NCBI GenBank assembly: GCA_963765555.1
Contig: CAVXWX010000002.1
Span: 124,001 to 188,000 of the forward strand
DNA: 64,000 bases
DNA from: JL08 sp963765555
GTDB taxonomy: Bacteria > Pseudomonadota > Alphaproteobacteria > Rhodobacterales > Rhodobacteraceae
Direction of reading: 5' to 3'
Shown: positions 19,113 through 28,756 of the stretch, one piece after another
Numbering within the stretch: position 1 is the stretch's first letter
Layout of the letters: each line of letters starts with the position of its first letter
Translations under genes and position numbers: made by a program
Notes under the pieces: model-generated
Databases searched by the model: none
What the model was told of the DNA's origin: nothing
The model's input: only the letters and a program-made list of their open reading frames with translations

Positions 19113-20327
19113 ATGACAACGATTTCTGACCCTCCACGGGGTTCATTCAACCTGTCGATGCTGTTCAACGATACGCGCTACAGGTCCTATACATTTCAGG
19201 CCTTGGCGCTTCTGGCCCTGATCGTTTCCTTTTCTTACCTTGGCAGCAATCTGGCGCAGAACCTGCGCGAAGCCGGCCTGAATATTTCCTACGAATTCCT
19301 TGGAAATCCGGCGGGCTATGACATCAACCAGCAGCCGATCCCGTATAACAGTCAGGACACGCATTTACGTGCCTCTGTCGTCGGGGCGATGAATACGCTG
19401 ATTGTTGCGTTTCTGGCCTGTGTCACGGCAACAGTCTTCGGGGTGATCGCCGGTGTTCTGCGACTGTCCAACAACTGGATCGTTGCCAAACTGATGAGTG
19501 TTTACGTCGAGATTTTCCGTAACATTCCCGTTCTGATCTGGCTGATCATCATCTTTACGATCACGGCCAACATCTTTCCCAATATCTCGGATTATCGCGG
19601 GGAAGATCCCGAACGGTCGCTGATACTGGGCAGCATGGCCTTTACCAACCAGGGCGTTTTTGTACCGGCGCTGATTTTTGAATCTGGCGGCTGGGCCGTA
19701 TTCGGGGTGTTCGTTGCCTCGGTCTTTGGTGTGTTCATGGTGCGCCGCCACGCGCGTCTGAAACTGTTCAACGAAGGCAAGGTGGTTCCGATCCTGTGGC
19801 CGTCCTTGGCCGTTCTGATCCTGCCGACCGTGATTGCCTATTATGCGCTCGGCCGCCCGATCGCGCTGGATATGCCCGAAATGGGCCGGTTCCGGTTCGA
19901 AGGCGGGTTGCAGTTACGCACCTCCTTTATTGCGCTGTGGTTTGCACTGGCGATCTATACCGGTGCCTTTATCGCCGAAAACGTCCGCGCGGGTATCCTT
20001 GCCGTCAGTAAGGGCCAGACCGAAGCGGCGGCGGCATTGGGCCTGCGCCCGCGCCGGATCATGAACCTTGTGATCCTGCCGCAGGCGCTGCGGGTGATCA
20101 TCCCGCCGCTGATCTCGCAATATCTCAACATCACCAAGAACTCGTCCCTTGCGATTGCGGTGGGCTACATGGATCTGACCGGCACATTGGGCGGCATCAC
20201 GCTGAACCAGACGGGCCGCGCGATCGAATGTGTGCTGTTGCTGATGTTGTTCTATCTCACGTTCTCGTTGTCGATTGCGGCGATCATGAACGTCTACAAC
20301 AACAAAATGAAACTGAAGGAGCGGTGA
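19113..20327 (+). CDS. bztB: Polar amino-acid ABC transporter permease (BztB/AapQ type)
   Basis: 404 residues, unusually long for a His/Glu-type permease, as is standard for BztB. About eight membrane helices; the EAA loop reads GQTEAAAALGLRPRRIMNLVILPQALRVIIPP, near residues 294-325. It pairs with BztC to form the channel. The stop is one base from the bztC ATG. Confidence 0.94.
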   Translation: MTTISDPPRGSFNLSMLFNDTRYRSYTFQALALLALIVSFSYLGSNLAQNLREAGLNISYEFLGNPAGYDINQQPIPYNSQDTHLRASVVGAMNTLIVAFLACVTATVFGVIAGVLRLSNNWIVAKLMSVYVEIFRNIPVLIWLIIIFTITANIFPNISDYRGEDPERSLILGSMAFTNQGVFVPALIFESGGWAVFGVFVASVFGVFMVRRHARLKLFNEGKVVPILWPSLAVLILPTVIAYYALGRPIALDMPEMGRFRFEGGLQLRTSFIALWFALAIYTGAFIAENVRAGILAVSKGQTEAAAALGLRPRRIMNLVILPQALRVIIPPLISQYLNITKNSSLAIAVGYMDLTGTLGGITLNQTGRAIECVLLLMLFYLTFSLSIAAIMNVYNNKMKLKER

Positions 20328-20328
20328 A

Positions 20329-21624
20329 ATGAGTGAAACACATGCACATACCGTTGCCTTCGTACGCGAAACGCAACTGCCCCAGATGGACCCGCCTCCC
20401 GGTGAAACGGGGGCTGTAAAATGGGTGCGTGAAAACCTGTTTTCGGGATGGTTCAACACCATCATGACGGTCATATCGCTTTACGTGATCTACCGTCTGG
20501 CCGCGGGTATTTTCCCGTGGATCGTCAACGGTGTCTGGACCGCAGACAGCATCCGCGAATGCCGGACCCTGATCGGGGATTCAGGTGGCGGCTGTTTCGC
20601 GGTAATTTCGGAACGCTGGCAGCAGATGTTGTTCGGCTTCCAGTATCCCAGCGAACAGTACTGGCGCCCGACCGTGGCCTTTATCCTGCTGTTTGTCGCC
20701 GTGGCACCGGTGCTGTTCACGCACCTGCCGCGCAAGCTTCTGATCTTTACGGGCATTTACCCGTTTCTGGCCTTCTGGCTGATCTGGGGCGGCTCGATCC
20801 TTGTGCCGGTTCTGGCGGCTGTGGGTCTGATCGTGGGTTTCTTGGTGTTCAAACGGTTCGAGCGCATCAGCTTTTCCGCAGGTTTGGGGACGGCCCTTTT
20901 GGCCACGATCCTGACCTGGTGGATCGGCGGGTTCATCACGTCCGCGGCCTCTGGCCTGCTGGCGCTGGAACCGGTGGCAAGCCGGGATATGGGGGGCTTT
21001 ATGCTCAACATGATCCTTGGCACGATCTGTGTGTCGCTGTCATTGCCTATCGGCATCATGCTGGCACTGGGGCGGCAATCGCATCTTCCGATTGTGAAAT
21101 GGATCTGCGTTGTCTTCATCGAATTCGTGCGTGGCGTACCACTGATCACCTTGCTGTTCGTGGCAAACGTGGTTCTGGCCTACTTCTTTCCACCCGGTAC
21201 GGCGCTCGACCTGATCTTGCGCGTGATCATCATGATCACCATGTTCTCGTCGGCCTATATCGCCGAAGTGATCCGTGGTGCCCTGGCGGCCTTGCCGCGC
21301 GGCCAATACGAGGCGGCGGACAGTCTGGGGCTGGATTATGCGCAATCCATGCGGTTGATCATTCTGCCGCAGGCGCTGAAAATCTCGATCCCGGGCATCG
21401 TGAACGTGGCGGTGGGCCTGTTCAAGGACACCACGCTGGTTTCGGTGATTTCGATGTTCGACCTTGTCGGCATGATCCGCGGGCCCATCCTGTCGTCAAC
21501 CGACTGGGCAGGCGTTTACTGGGAGCTTTGGGCCTTTGCGGCCGGGCTGTTCTTTGTCGTCTGCTACGGCATCTCGCAATACTCTCAATGGTTGGAGCGC
21601 AAGCTTCAGACCGGCCACCGATAA
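20329..21624 (+). CDS. bztC: Polar amino-acid ABC transporter permease (BztC/AapM type)
   Basis: 431 residues with a long N-terminal extension of several hydrophobic segments before the permease core. The EAA loop is LPRGQYEAADSLGLDYAQSMRLIILPQALKISIPG. LYV-rich helices follow and the end is QWLERKLQTGHR. A periplasmic loop carries three Cys (RECRTLIGDSGGGCFA), possibly a disulfide. Confidence 0.94.
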   Translation: MSETHAHTVAFVRETQLPQMDPPPGETGAVKWVRENLFSGWFNTIMTVISLYVIYRLAAGIFPWIVNGVWTADSIRECRTLIGDSGGGCFAVISERWQQMLFGFQYPSEQYWRPTVAFILLFVAVAPVLFTHLPRKLLIFTGIYPFLAFWLIWGGSILVPVLAAVGLIVGFLVFKRFERISFSAGLGTALLATILTWWIGGFITSAASGLLALEPVASRDMGGFMLNMILGTICVSLSLPIGIMLALGRQSHLPIVKWICVVFIEFVRGVPLITLLFVANVVLAYFFPPGTALDLILRVIIMITMFSSAYIAEVIRGALAALPRGQYEAADSLGLDYAQSMRLIILPQALKISIPGIVNVAVGLFKDTTLVSVISMFDLVGMIRGPILSSTDWAGVYWELWAFAAGLFFVVCYGISQYSQWLERKLQTGHR

Positions 21625-21639
21625 GGAAGGGCTGATAAA

Positions 21640-22410
21640 ATGGCTGAACAAGCACAAGCAATGAAAGTCTCGAACGAAGTGGCAATTTCGATTGAGAACA
21701 TGAACAAATGGTACGGCACCTTCCACGTGCTGCGCGATATCGACCTGACAGTGTATCAGGGCGAACGGATCGTGATTGCGGGCCCGTCAGGGTCGGGCAA
21801 ATCCACGTTGATCCGCTGCATCAACGCACTGGAAGAACACCAGCAGGGATCGATTACAGTGGATGGCACGTTGCTGTCCTCTGATCTCAAGAACATCGAC
21901 AAGATCCGGTCCGAGGTCGGGATGTGTTTCCAGCACTTCAACCTGTTTCCGCATCTGTCGATCCTTGAAAACTGCACGCTGGCCCCGATCTGGGTGCGCA
22001 AGACACCCAAGAAAGAGGCCGAGGAAATCGCGATGCATTTCCTTGAAAAGGTCAAGATCCCCGATCAGGCCAACAAGTATCCCGGCCAGCTTTCGGGGGG
22101 TCAGCAGCAGCGGGTGGCGATTGCACGGTCCCTGTGTATGCGCCCGCGCATCATGCTGTTTGACGAGCCGACATCTGCGCTGGACCCCGAAATGATCAAA
22201 GAGGTTCTGGATACCATGGTCGAGCTTGCCGAAGAAGGCATGACCATGCTGTGCGTGACCCACGAAATGGGTTTTGCCCGTCAGGTGGCCAACCGCGTAA
22301 TCTTTATGGACGAAGGCCAGATTGTGGAACAGAACGAACCAGAAGAGTTCTTTAACAACCCGCAATCCCCCAGAACCAAGCTGTTCCTGAGCCAGATTCT
22401 GGGCCACTAG
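21640..22410 (+). CDS. bztD: Polar amino-acid ABC transporter ATP-binding protein (BztD/AapP type)
   Basis: 256 residues. Walker A GPSGSGKST, Q-loop CFQHFNLFPH, signature LSGGQQQRVAIARSL, Walker B IMLFDEPTSALDP and the H-switch THEM are all present. ATG 21640 after AAGGAAGGGC. Closes the bztABCD operon and is followed by an intrinsic terminator. Confidence 0.96.
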   Translation: MAEQAQAMKVSNEVAISIENMNKWYGTFHVLRDIDLTVYQGERIVIAGPSGSGKSTLIRCINALEEHQQGSITVDGTLLSSDLKNIDKIRSEVGMCFQHFNLFPHLSILENCTLAPIWVRKTPKKEAEEIAMHFLEKVKIPDQANKYPGQLSGGQQQRVAIARSLCMRPRIMLFDEPTSALDPEMIKEVLDTMVELAEEGMTMLCVTHEMGFARQVANRVIFMDEGQIVEQNEPEEFFNNPQSPRTKLFLSQILGH

Positions 22411-22435
22411 GCTTTAATCGAAAAGACGTGACAGA

Positions 22436-22462
22436 AAGGCGGGCCAAGACCCGCCTTTTTGC
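22436..22462 (+). terminator. Terminator between convergent bztD and sixA-like genes
   Basis: Arms AAGGCGGG (22436-22443) and CCCGCCTT (22450-22457) with a six-base loop, then TTTTT. The arms begin with AAAGG, so a short U-run also forms on the minus strand and the element may work for both converging units. Confidence 0.85.
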
Positions 22463-22464
22463 TG

Positions 22465-22962
22465 TCAGACCTCAGGCAATTCGCGCGGAATCACGAAATC
22501 CTGCACCGTCCCCTGCCCGAAGCGGACAGCGCGCCAATTTTCCACATCAAAGCGGATCACAGTCGTGGCACCCGTCGGGTAATCCAGAAACCGCGCATGT
22601 GCGGGCGATGCGTTGACCAGCCGTTCGACAAAATCGGCAATGCCGGGATTGTGCCCCAGCATCAGCACGCACGCCCCCTGCGCGCCCTGCAACACGTCCA
22701 GCATCTTTTCAGCGCCCGCATGGTAAAGGGCGTGTGTATATTCCGGTGTGACTGTCAGGTTCAGACCGTCAAAGGTTTCCTGCGTGCGCGTGGCAGACGA
22801 ACTGATCACCTGATCGGGGATATGGCCCTTGCCGCGCAGCCAGTCGCCCAAGGCGCGCGCCGAGGCGATACCGCGCTTGTTCAGCGGCCTGTCATGATCG
22901 GGCTGCATGAAATCATCCCAGCTGGATTTCGCGTGGCGCATCAGGATCAGGGTGCGGGTCAT
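22465..22962 (-). CDS. SixA-like histidine phosphatase
   Basis: 165 residues of the histidine phosphatase superfamily: RHAKSSWDD near residue 9 holds the phospho-accepting His, and LGHNPGIADFVERL the second His. SixA-type proteins dephosphorylate phosphohistidine on HPt domains or phosphotransferases. Its ATG overlaps the stop of the ferredoxin-like gene, so it is the third gene of a minus-strand operon. The true substrate is not shown. Confidence 0.85.
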   Translation of the reverse strand: MTRTLILMRHAKSSWDDFMQPDHDRPLNKRGIASARALGDWLRGKGHIPDQVISSSATRTQETFDGLNLTVTPEYTHALYHAGAEKMLDVLQGAQGACVLMLGHNPGIADFVERLVNASPAHARFLDYPTGATTVIRFDVENWRAVRFGQGTVQDFVIPRELPEV

Positions 22963-23612
22963 GGGGCGATAAACCTTTGCATGTGATAGGCCGATTGCGC
23001 GGGCAGGCGGCTATAGCTGCGCGATACGGGGCAGGCACGGCGCGCGGCACATCCGTGGGTCATGCAACCGGACCTGTCAACTGTGGTGATATGGTCTTTG
23101 CACAGCGGCACATCGTATTTTTGTGACGATAGCGCATCCACCGGACAGGCCGACAGGCAGGGCCGATCGATGCAGGCCAGACAGGGGTTTGGCGGTGGTG
23201 CGGGCAGATCGATATGCACCGGCAACGCCAGCGCGCCGCGGATCGACACGAACAATCCGGCGCGGTCATGCACCAGAAACAGGATGGGGGACGGATGCAG
23301 GCGACCGGTGCGGGTGGCCCATTTGAAAAACGGCAGATGCGGTGGCCCGCCGAACGGAAACAGGGCTTGCGCCCCCAGTTCTGCCGCCCAGTCGCCAATC
23401 ACACGCGCCGACCAGCGATCAACAGGGTCGCGCAAACCGTCCCGCCCTTCGGGTGCGGATTGCAGATGGGGCCAGAACGCGGGCTCGTTCGGGCCCAGCA
23501 ACAGCAGCGTCTTACACGCTGGCAGGTCGGGATCATGGGCATCGGGATGAAACCCGCCCAGAACGGTCAACTGGCGCGCCAGTGCCCCCTGTTCCAGATC
23601 GTGATATGTCAT
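22959..23612 (-). CDS. 4Fe-4S ferredoxin-type conserved protein
   Basis: 217 residues. The C-terminal half carries NPCLACIDRPCLSACPVDAL, a CxxCxxxxCxxxCP iron-sulfur motif, and further Cys in CMTHGCAARRACPVS, so one or two clusters are likely. The N-terminal half (LLLLGPNEPAFWP, DRWSARVIGDWAAELGA, FPFGGPP) resembles the reductase-like part of epoxyqueuosine reductase relatives, but is much shorter than QueG. It overlaps both neighbours by 4 bp. A redox role is inferred; no substrate can be given. Confidence 0.75.
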   Translation of the reverse strand: MTYHDLEQGALARQLTVLGGFHPDAHDPDLPACKTLLLLGPNEPAFWPHLQSAPEGRDGLRDPVDRWSARVIGDWAAELGAQALFPFGGPPHLPFFKWATRTGRLHPSPILFLVHDRAGLFVSIRGALALPVHIDLPAPPPNPCLACIDRPCLSACPVDALSSQKYDVPLCKDHITTVDRSGCMTHGCAARRACPVSRSYSRLPAQSAYHMQRFIAP

Positions 23613-24403
23613 TTGCGCCGGAACGGCAGGCGCAGGGACCAGCCCAACCGGCTGGGCCGGTCATCCTGCCATTCCAGCCCGATCTGCATGCCCGTGTGCC
23701 CCTCGGCCGGTTGCGCCAGATAGGTGCCGAACATGCGGTCCCACACCGACAGGGCAAAGCCGTAATTGGTATCATGTTCGGCGCGATGCACCGAATGATG
23801 CACGCGGTGCATATCCGGCGTGACCAGCACCTTGCGCAACGCCGCATCGAGCCACAGCGGCAGGCGGATATTGGCATGGTTGAACATGGCCGTGCCATTC
23901 AGCAGAATTTCGAACAGGATCACCGCCAGCGCGGCAGGCCCCAGCAGATAGACCAGCCCGATCTTCAGGATCATCGACAGCGCGATTTCCACCGGATGAA
24001 AGCGGATCGCCGTGGTCACATCAATATCGACATCGGCGTGATGCACACGGTGCAACCGCCACAACAGCGGCACCTTGTGGGTGATCAGGTGCTGCGCCCA
24101 GATCGCGAAATCAAGGATCAGGATGGCCAGCACCACCTCGACCCAGATGGGCCAGTCAACCGCGTTGAAAAACCCCCAACCCTGCGCGCTGGCATCCAGT
24201 GCCGCGCCCACGGCCAGCAGCGGCAGGCCAAAGGCCAGCGCCCGCAGGGTCAGCGTGTTCAGGATGGTGATGCCCCAGTTGGTCACCCAGCGGGTGCGGC
24301 GCGGCTGTCGGCGGTCGCGCCGCGGGGCCAGCGCCTCGACCGTGGCGAACAGGGCGAACAGCCCCAGAAATATGCCCAGACGTATGGTGGCTTCGTGTTC
24401 CAT
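23609..24403 (-). CDS. Sterol desaturase / fatty acid hydroxylase family membrane protein
   Basis: 264 residues with about four membrane segments and the di-iron histidine clusters of this family: QHLITHK, RLHRVHH, and DMHRVHHSVHRAEHD, plus NHANIRLP. First gene of the operon with the ferredoxin-like and SixA-like genes; the Fe-S protein could be an electron donor, which is inference. Lipid hydroxylation is the likely class of reaction. Confidence 0.85.
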   Translation of the reverse strand: MEHEATIRLGIFLGLFALFATVEALAPRRDRRQPRRTRWVTNWGITILNTLTLRALAFGLPLLAVGAALDASAQGWGFFNAVDWPIWVEVVLAILILDFAIWAQHLITHKVPLLWRLHRVHHADVDIDVTTAIRFHPVEIALSMILKIGLVYLLGPAALAVILFEILLNGTAMFNHANIRLPLWLDAALRKVLVTPDMHRVHHSVHRAEHDTNYGFALSVWDRMFGTYLAQPAEGHTGMQIGLEWQDDRPSRLGWSLRLPFRRK

Positions 24404-24470
24404 GCTGCAAACCTAACCACCGGCGGCGCGCAGGCAAGGGGGCGGGCCACACATTCGCGTTGACCCGCGC

Positions 24471-25335
24471 CTAACCGGCGCGAATGATGCTGCCCGCGCC
24501 ATGTTCTGTGAACAGTTCCAGCAGGCAGGCATTGGGTGCGCGCCCGTCCAGAATAACGGCGGCGCGCACGCCCCCGTTCAGCGCATCCAGCGCGGTTTCC
24601 GTTTTCGGGATCATGCCGCCGGCGATGATGCCGGCTTTGGTCATCTCGTGGATCTGGGATGGCGGTCAGTTCTGTCACCACCTCGCCGGTGTCATCCTTG
24701 ACGCCCGACACATCTGTCAGCAGCAACAACCGGTCGGCCTTGAGCGCGGCGGCAATGGCCCCGGCGGCGGTGTCGCCGTTGATGTTGTAGGTCTTTCCGT
24801 CCACGCCCACGCCAAGGGGCGCAATCACCGGAATATATTCCCGTTCGCCCAGATCGCGCAGCACGCGCGGATTGACCGTGTCGGGTGTGCCGACAAAGCC
24901 CAGATCGGGGTGGGTGGGGGTGCAGGTGATCAGACCGGCATCCTTGCCCGAAAGTCCGATGGCCCGCCCGCCTTGCGCGTTGATGGCCTGCACGATCCGT
25001 TTGTTGACCAGACCGCTGAGCACCATTTCAACCACGTCCATGGTGGCCGCATCCGTCACCCGTTTGCCGTTCACGAATTCGGATTTGATATCCAGCTTGT
25101 CCAGCATGGCATTGATCATCGGGCCGCCGCCATGCACCACCACCGGGTTGACCCCGACCTGCCGCATCAGCACGACATCGCGGGCGAATTCATCCATCGC
25201 CTCGTCGCTGCCCATGGCGTGCCCGCCCAGCTTGATCACTACGGTTGCATCCGCATACCGCTGCAAATAGGGCAGTGCCTGGTTCAGGGTGCGGGCGGTG
25301 GCGATCCAGTCACGGTTCATGTCTTGTTTCTTCAT
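24471..25335 (-). CDS. argB: Acetylglutamate kinase, one-base insertion near the C-terminal third
   Basis: From ATG 25335 the sequence shows VVIKLGGHAMG, VVVHGGGPMIN, KRVTDAATMDVVEMVL and NINGDTAAGAIAAALKAD, all ArgB hallmarks. After ELTAI the frame breaks at a three-G run (24656-24658, one G too many) and continues as IHEMTKAGIIAGGMIPK to a TAG at 24471. Corrected length is 287 residues. It phosphorylates N-acetylglutamate in arginine synthesis. A second ATG at 25320 is possible. Gap to engB is 48 bp. Confidence 0.93.
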
Positions 25336-25383
25336 CTTGTGGCCCTTTGGAACAGGGGGGGCGAAAACAGCGCGATCTTACCA

Positions 25384-26031
25384 CTAAAGCGTGGCAATGA
25401 TATTGCGCAATGTGGCGATCCCGTCGCCCTTTTCGGATGAGGTCAGCACGATCTCGGGAAAGGCGGCCGGATGTTTGGCAAGGGCGGCGCGCACCTGATC
25501 CAGAACCTTGTCCAGATCGCGCGCCTTGACCTTGTCGGCCTTGGTCAGCACGCACTGGAACGTGACGGCCGCACTGTCCAGCAGGGCCAGAATTTCCTGA
25601 TCGACCGATTTGATCCCGTGGCGGGCATCGATCAGAACAAAGGCACGGCGCAGCGTCTGGCGGCCCGACAGGTACTGTTTCAGCAGTTTCTGCCATTTCT
25701 CGATCACCGGCAGCGGCGCGTTGGCATAGCCGTATCCCGGCAGGTCGACCAGATAATGGCTGTCGGCCAGCGTGAAAAAGTTGATCTCTTGCGTCCGCCC
25801 CGGCGTGTTGGAGGCCCTTGCCAGCCCCTTGCGCCCTGTCAGCGCGTTGATCAGCGTGGATTTGCCCACGTTCGATCGCCCGGCAAAACACACCTCGGTC
25901 CGGTCGGCGGGGGGCAGGCCCGACATGGCCACGACGCCCTTTAGAAAATCGGTCTGGCCCGCAAACAGGATACGGCCCTGTTCGGCCTCGGCCGCATCAG
26001 GTGTTTCCGCGATGGGAAAGGGCAGGGTCAT
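25384..26031 (-). CDS. engB: Ribosome-biogenesis GTPase EngB/YsxC
   Basis: 215 residues. G1 is GRSNVGKSTLIN, G2 SNTPGRTQEIN, G3 VDLPGYGYA, G4 LTKADKVK and G5 TSSEKGDG. EngB assists late 50S assembly and is usually essential. Coupled to the MOSC gene by a 4-bp overlap, within the yidC-MOSC-engB-argB operon conserved in Rhodobacterales. Confidence 0.95.
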   Translation of the reverse strand: MTLPFPIAETPDAAEAEQGRILFAGQTDFLKGVVAMSGLPPADRTEVCFAGRSNVGKSTLINALTGRKGLARASNTPGRTQEINFFTLADSHYLVDLPGYGYANAPLPVIEKWQKLLKQYLSGRQTLRRAFVLIDARHGIKSVDQEILALLDSAAVTFQCVLTKADKVKARDLDKVLDQVRAALAKHPAAFPEIVLTSSEKGDGIATLRNIIATL

Positions 26032-26783
26032 ATCGTGCCTTTCACGGCATCACCGATTGCGATTGTCCCGCCCTGAACCACCTGGGCATAAACACCGAAA
26101 TCCTTGTGATCCCATCCGCTTTGCAGCGCGCCAAGCGTATCTGCATCGCGCAGGCCGGTATTGGGGTTGGCGGCGGTGTGCAGGCAGCGCTCGATCCGCT
26201 CTTTCACCTCGAACACCACATCCCCGATCTGGACGGTTTTCCCGATCCAGTCGAATTCTTCCCACGGGGCCATGCCGTCAAACCAGATATTGCCGCGCCA
26301 GCGTTCAATTTCCAGCGGGCGGCCCAGTTTCTGGCTGACCGCGCGGTGCGAGCTCATGTTCATGATGGACACAGACGGGAAATCGGAATCGGTCATGCCG
26401 CGATCGGTGGCTTTGACCACGGCATTGTGCTGCGCGCGGTTTTCGGGGGCCAGCGGGCGCACCCAGTCCAGAAACCGCCTTGCGTCTTCTGCATCATCGG
26501 GGCGGAACTGCAACTCGCCCAATGTGTGATGGCGCAGCGTGACCGATTGGCGTGCTTCGTCATACTGCGCCCACAATCCGGCCAGCGCAGGCGCGCGGGT
26601 GCCGATCATGAAATTCTGGCACGGCGCCCAATCGCCGCCCGTATAGGCGCTGTTGTCATGGGTCACGGCCCACACACGATCCCCGGGCACGGTTTTGCCC
26701 GGTTGCAATGTCACCGTTTCCAGTGCTTCGCGCCCGTGGCTTTTGACCGGATGACGCCAGAGGGATGTGACAGCGCCGGTCAT
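26028..26783 (-). CDS. MOSC-domain protein with N-terminal beta-barrel domain
   Basis: 251 residues: an N-terminal MOSC_N-like part (VTSLWRHPVKSHGREAL, PGDRVWAVTHD) and a C-terminal MOSC domain (WFDGMAPWEEFDWIGKTVQIGD, AGTLGALQSGWDHKDFGVYAQV-like end). MOSC domains bind molybdenum or pyridoxal cofactors in sulfur and N-hydroxyl chemistry. Its place between yidC and engB gives no clue to substrate. No obvious conserved Cys ligand in the core besides APCQNF. Confidence 0.83.
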   Translation of the reverse strand: MTGAVTSLWRHPVKSHGREALETVTLQPGKTVPGDRVWAVTHDNSAYTGGDWAPCQNFMIGTRAPALAGLWAQYDEARQSVTLRHHTLGELQFRPDDAEDARRFLDWVRPLAPENRAQHNAVVKATDRGMTDSDFPSVSIMNMSSHRAVSQKLGRPLEIERWRGNIWFDGMAPWEEFDWIGKTVQIGDVVFEVKERIERCLHTAANPNTGLRDADTLGALQSGWDHKDFGVYAQVVQGGTIAIGDAVKGTI

Positions 26784-28600
26784 TTCGCGTCAGGTTTCGG
26801 TTTCTTCTTGAAACTTTTAACGATGTTGCCGAACACGTCGGGTTTGTACCCCTGCGAGCGCATGATCAGATATTGCTGGGTAAAGGTGATCGTGTTGTTC
26901 GCGATCCAGTAGACCACAAGACCGCTGGCAAACCCGCCCAGCATGAACATGAACACCCACGGCATCCACGCAAAAATCATCTGCTGGGTCGGATCAGTGG
27001 GGGCGGGGTTCAGCTTTTGCTGCAACCACATGGAAATGCCCAGCAACAGCGGCAGGATACCGATAAAGATCAGCGCCATGATGGTGCCCGGTTCGGGGCT
27101 GGCATTGGGCAGCAGGCCGAACAGGTTGAGCAGGCTGGTGGGGTCGGGTGCCGACAGATCCTGAAACGGGCCAAAGAACGGGGCGTGGCGCAGTTCGATG
27201 GTGACAAAGATCACCTTGTAAAGCGAAAAGAAGATCGGGATTTGCAGCAGGATCGGCAAACAGCCCGAGGCGGGGTTTACCTTTTCCTTCTTGTACATCT
27301 CCATCATGCCCTGTTGCAGCTTTTGCTTGTCGTCGCCGGCCGCCTCTTTCAGCTTTTCCATCTGGGGCTGAAGCTCTTTCATCTTGGCCATGGACACGTA
27401 GGATTTGTAGGCCAGCGGGAACAGCAGCGCCTTGATGATCAGCGTCAGGCCGATGATCGACCAGCCCATATTGCCGATCAGCTTGTTCAATTCGTGCAGC
27501 AGCCAGAAGATCGGCTTGGTCAGGAAAAAGAACCAGCCCCAGTCGATGCTGTCGATAAATCCGGCAACACCGGCGTTCTGGTATTCGCGGATGGTTTCCC
27601 ATTCCTTGGCACCGGCGAACAGTTGCGAGGAGACTTCAACACTTTGGCCGGGCGCGACGGTTTGCGTCGGTTTTACAATCTCGGTCTGGTAGATGTCTGT
27701 TTTGGCGACATATTTCGCCGTCAGACGGAACGCGGCGCTTTGATCAGGGATCAGGGTTGTCATCCAGAAGTGATCGGTAAATCCGATCCAGCCTTCGGTG
27801 ACACCGTCAATCCGTTCGGCGGGCGTACCCTCGCGGTCATCCACGGTAAAATCGGGCATGTCGGAATAGTCGATTTCGGCCAGTTCGCCATCGGCCATCG
27901 ACACCACACCTTCGTGCAGAATAAAGAAATTCTTTAGATCTTCGGGTTCACCGTGGCGCGCCAGAATACCGTAAGGGGCCATGCTGGCGGGGGCGTCACC
28001 GGTGTTTTCGACAGCCTGGGTGATCTTGAACATATAGTCGGCATCCACCGCGATGGTGCGCCGGAAGGTCAGACCCTTGCCGTTGTCCCAGACCAGCGTC
28101 ACGGGGGTGTCAGGTGTCAGGGTGGTGCCGCTTTCGATGGCCCATTGTGTGTTGGCACCGGGCACATCCTCCAGCGTCAGACCGGCGCCGGGGGCCCAGC
28201 CAAACAGGGCGTAATAGGCGTTGTCGCTGCCGACAGGGGACAGCATGGTCACGATTTCAGAACCCGGATCCTGCGTAACGCGGTAATCGGACAGCGACAG
28301 ATCGTCGATCCGGCCACCCAAAAGGGAAATCGTGCCGCGCACGCGCGGGGTCTGGATCGGAACACGCGGCGCATCGGCCAGCGCGGCGGCGCGGGTTTCT
28401 TCGGCCGTTGCGGCCGTTACCGGGGTGCCGGTAGGGGCGGCGGGCGCATCGGCCACAGGCACGCCGTTTTCTGATACGGCGGCGGTTGTTGCAGGATCTG
28501 TCGGTGTCGGCTCGGGCGGCGGGAACAGGATAAACCAGACCAGAATGACGATAAAGCTGAGCGCGGTCGCAACAATGAGGTTCTTGTTCTGATCGTCCAT
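26780..28600 (-). CDS. yidC: Membrane protein insertase YidC
   Basis: 606 residues from ATG 28600 (MDDQNKNLIVATALSF); the frame stays open further upstream, but this is the family start. One N-terminal helix, a Pro/Thr/Ala-rich linker, a large periplasmic beta domain (about 80-360) and a C-terminal five-helix core (GWSIIGLTLIIKALLFPLAYKS, MAKMKELQPQ, GCLPILLQIPIFFSLY). It inserts proteins with or without SecYEG. It lies 6 kb away from yidD-rnpA-rpmH, which in many bacteria adjoin it. Confidence 0.97.
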   Translation of the reverse strand: MDDQNKNLIVATALSFIVILVWFILFPPPEPTPTDPATTAAVSENGVPVADAPAAPTGTPVTAATAEETRAAALADAPRVPIQTPRVRGTISLLGGRIDDLSLSDYRVTQDPGSEIVTMLSPVGSDNAYYALFGWAPGAGLTLEDVPGANTQWAIESGTTLTPDTPVTLVWDNGKGLTFRRTIAVDADYMFKITQAVENTGDAPASMAPYGILARHGEPEDLKNFFILHEGVVSMADGELAEIDYSDMPDFTVDDREGTPAERIDGVTEGWIGFTDHFWMTTLIPDQSAAFRLTAKYVAKTDIYQTEIVKPTQTVAPGQSVEVSSQLFAGAKEWETIREYQNAGVAGFIDSIDWGWFFFLTKPIFWLLHELNKLIGNMGWSIIGLTLIIKALLFPLAYKSYVSMAKMKELQPQMEKLKEAAGDDKQKLQQGMMEMYKKEKVNPASGCLPILLQIPIFFSLYKVIFVTIELRHAPFFGPFQDLSAPDPTSLLNLFGLLPNASPEPGTIMALIFIGILPLLLGISMWLQQKLNPAPTDPTQQMIFAWMPWVFMFMLGGFASGLVVYWIANNTITFTQQYLIMRSQGYKPDVFGNIVKSFKKKPKPDAK

Positions 28601-28756
28601 CGGGGACTGCTGCCTTCTGCTGATTGGGGCCAATTGCGGGTCACGCCGTTCAACAGAGTGCGGCCCCAAAGGTCAAGCAGATTCGGCCAATTTATCGGGG
28701 CAATTTCGCGTGAAACCGGTGCAGGAGCCGCACAAACATACCGGTTTTCATCTGTT

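Noticed and set aside
23342..24463. A 373-codon plus-strand open frame
   Set aside because: Antisense to the ferredoxin-like and sterol-desaturase genes; rich in Gln/Arg/His, typical of a GC-rich shadow frame.
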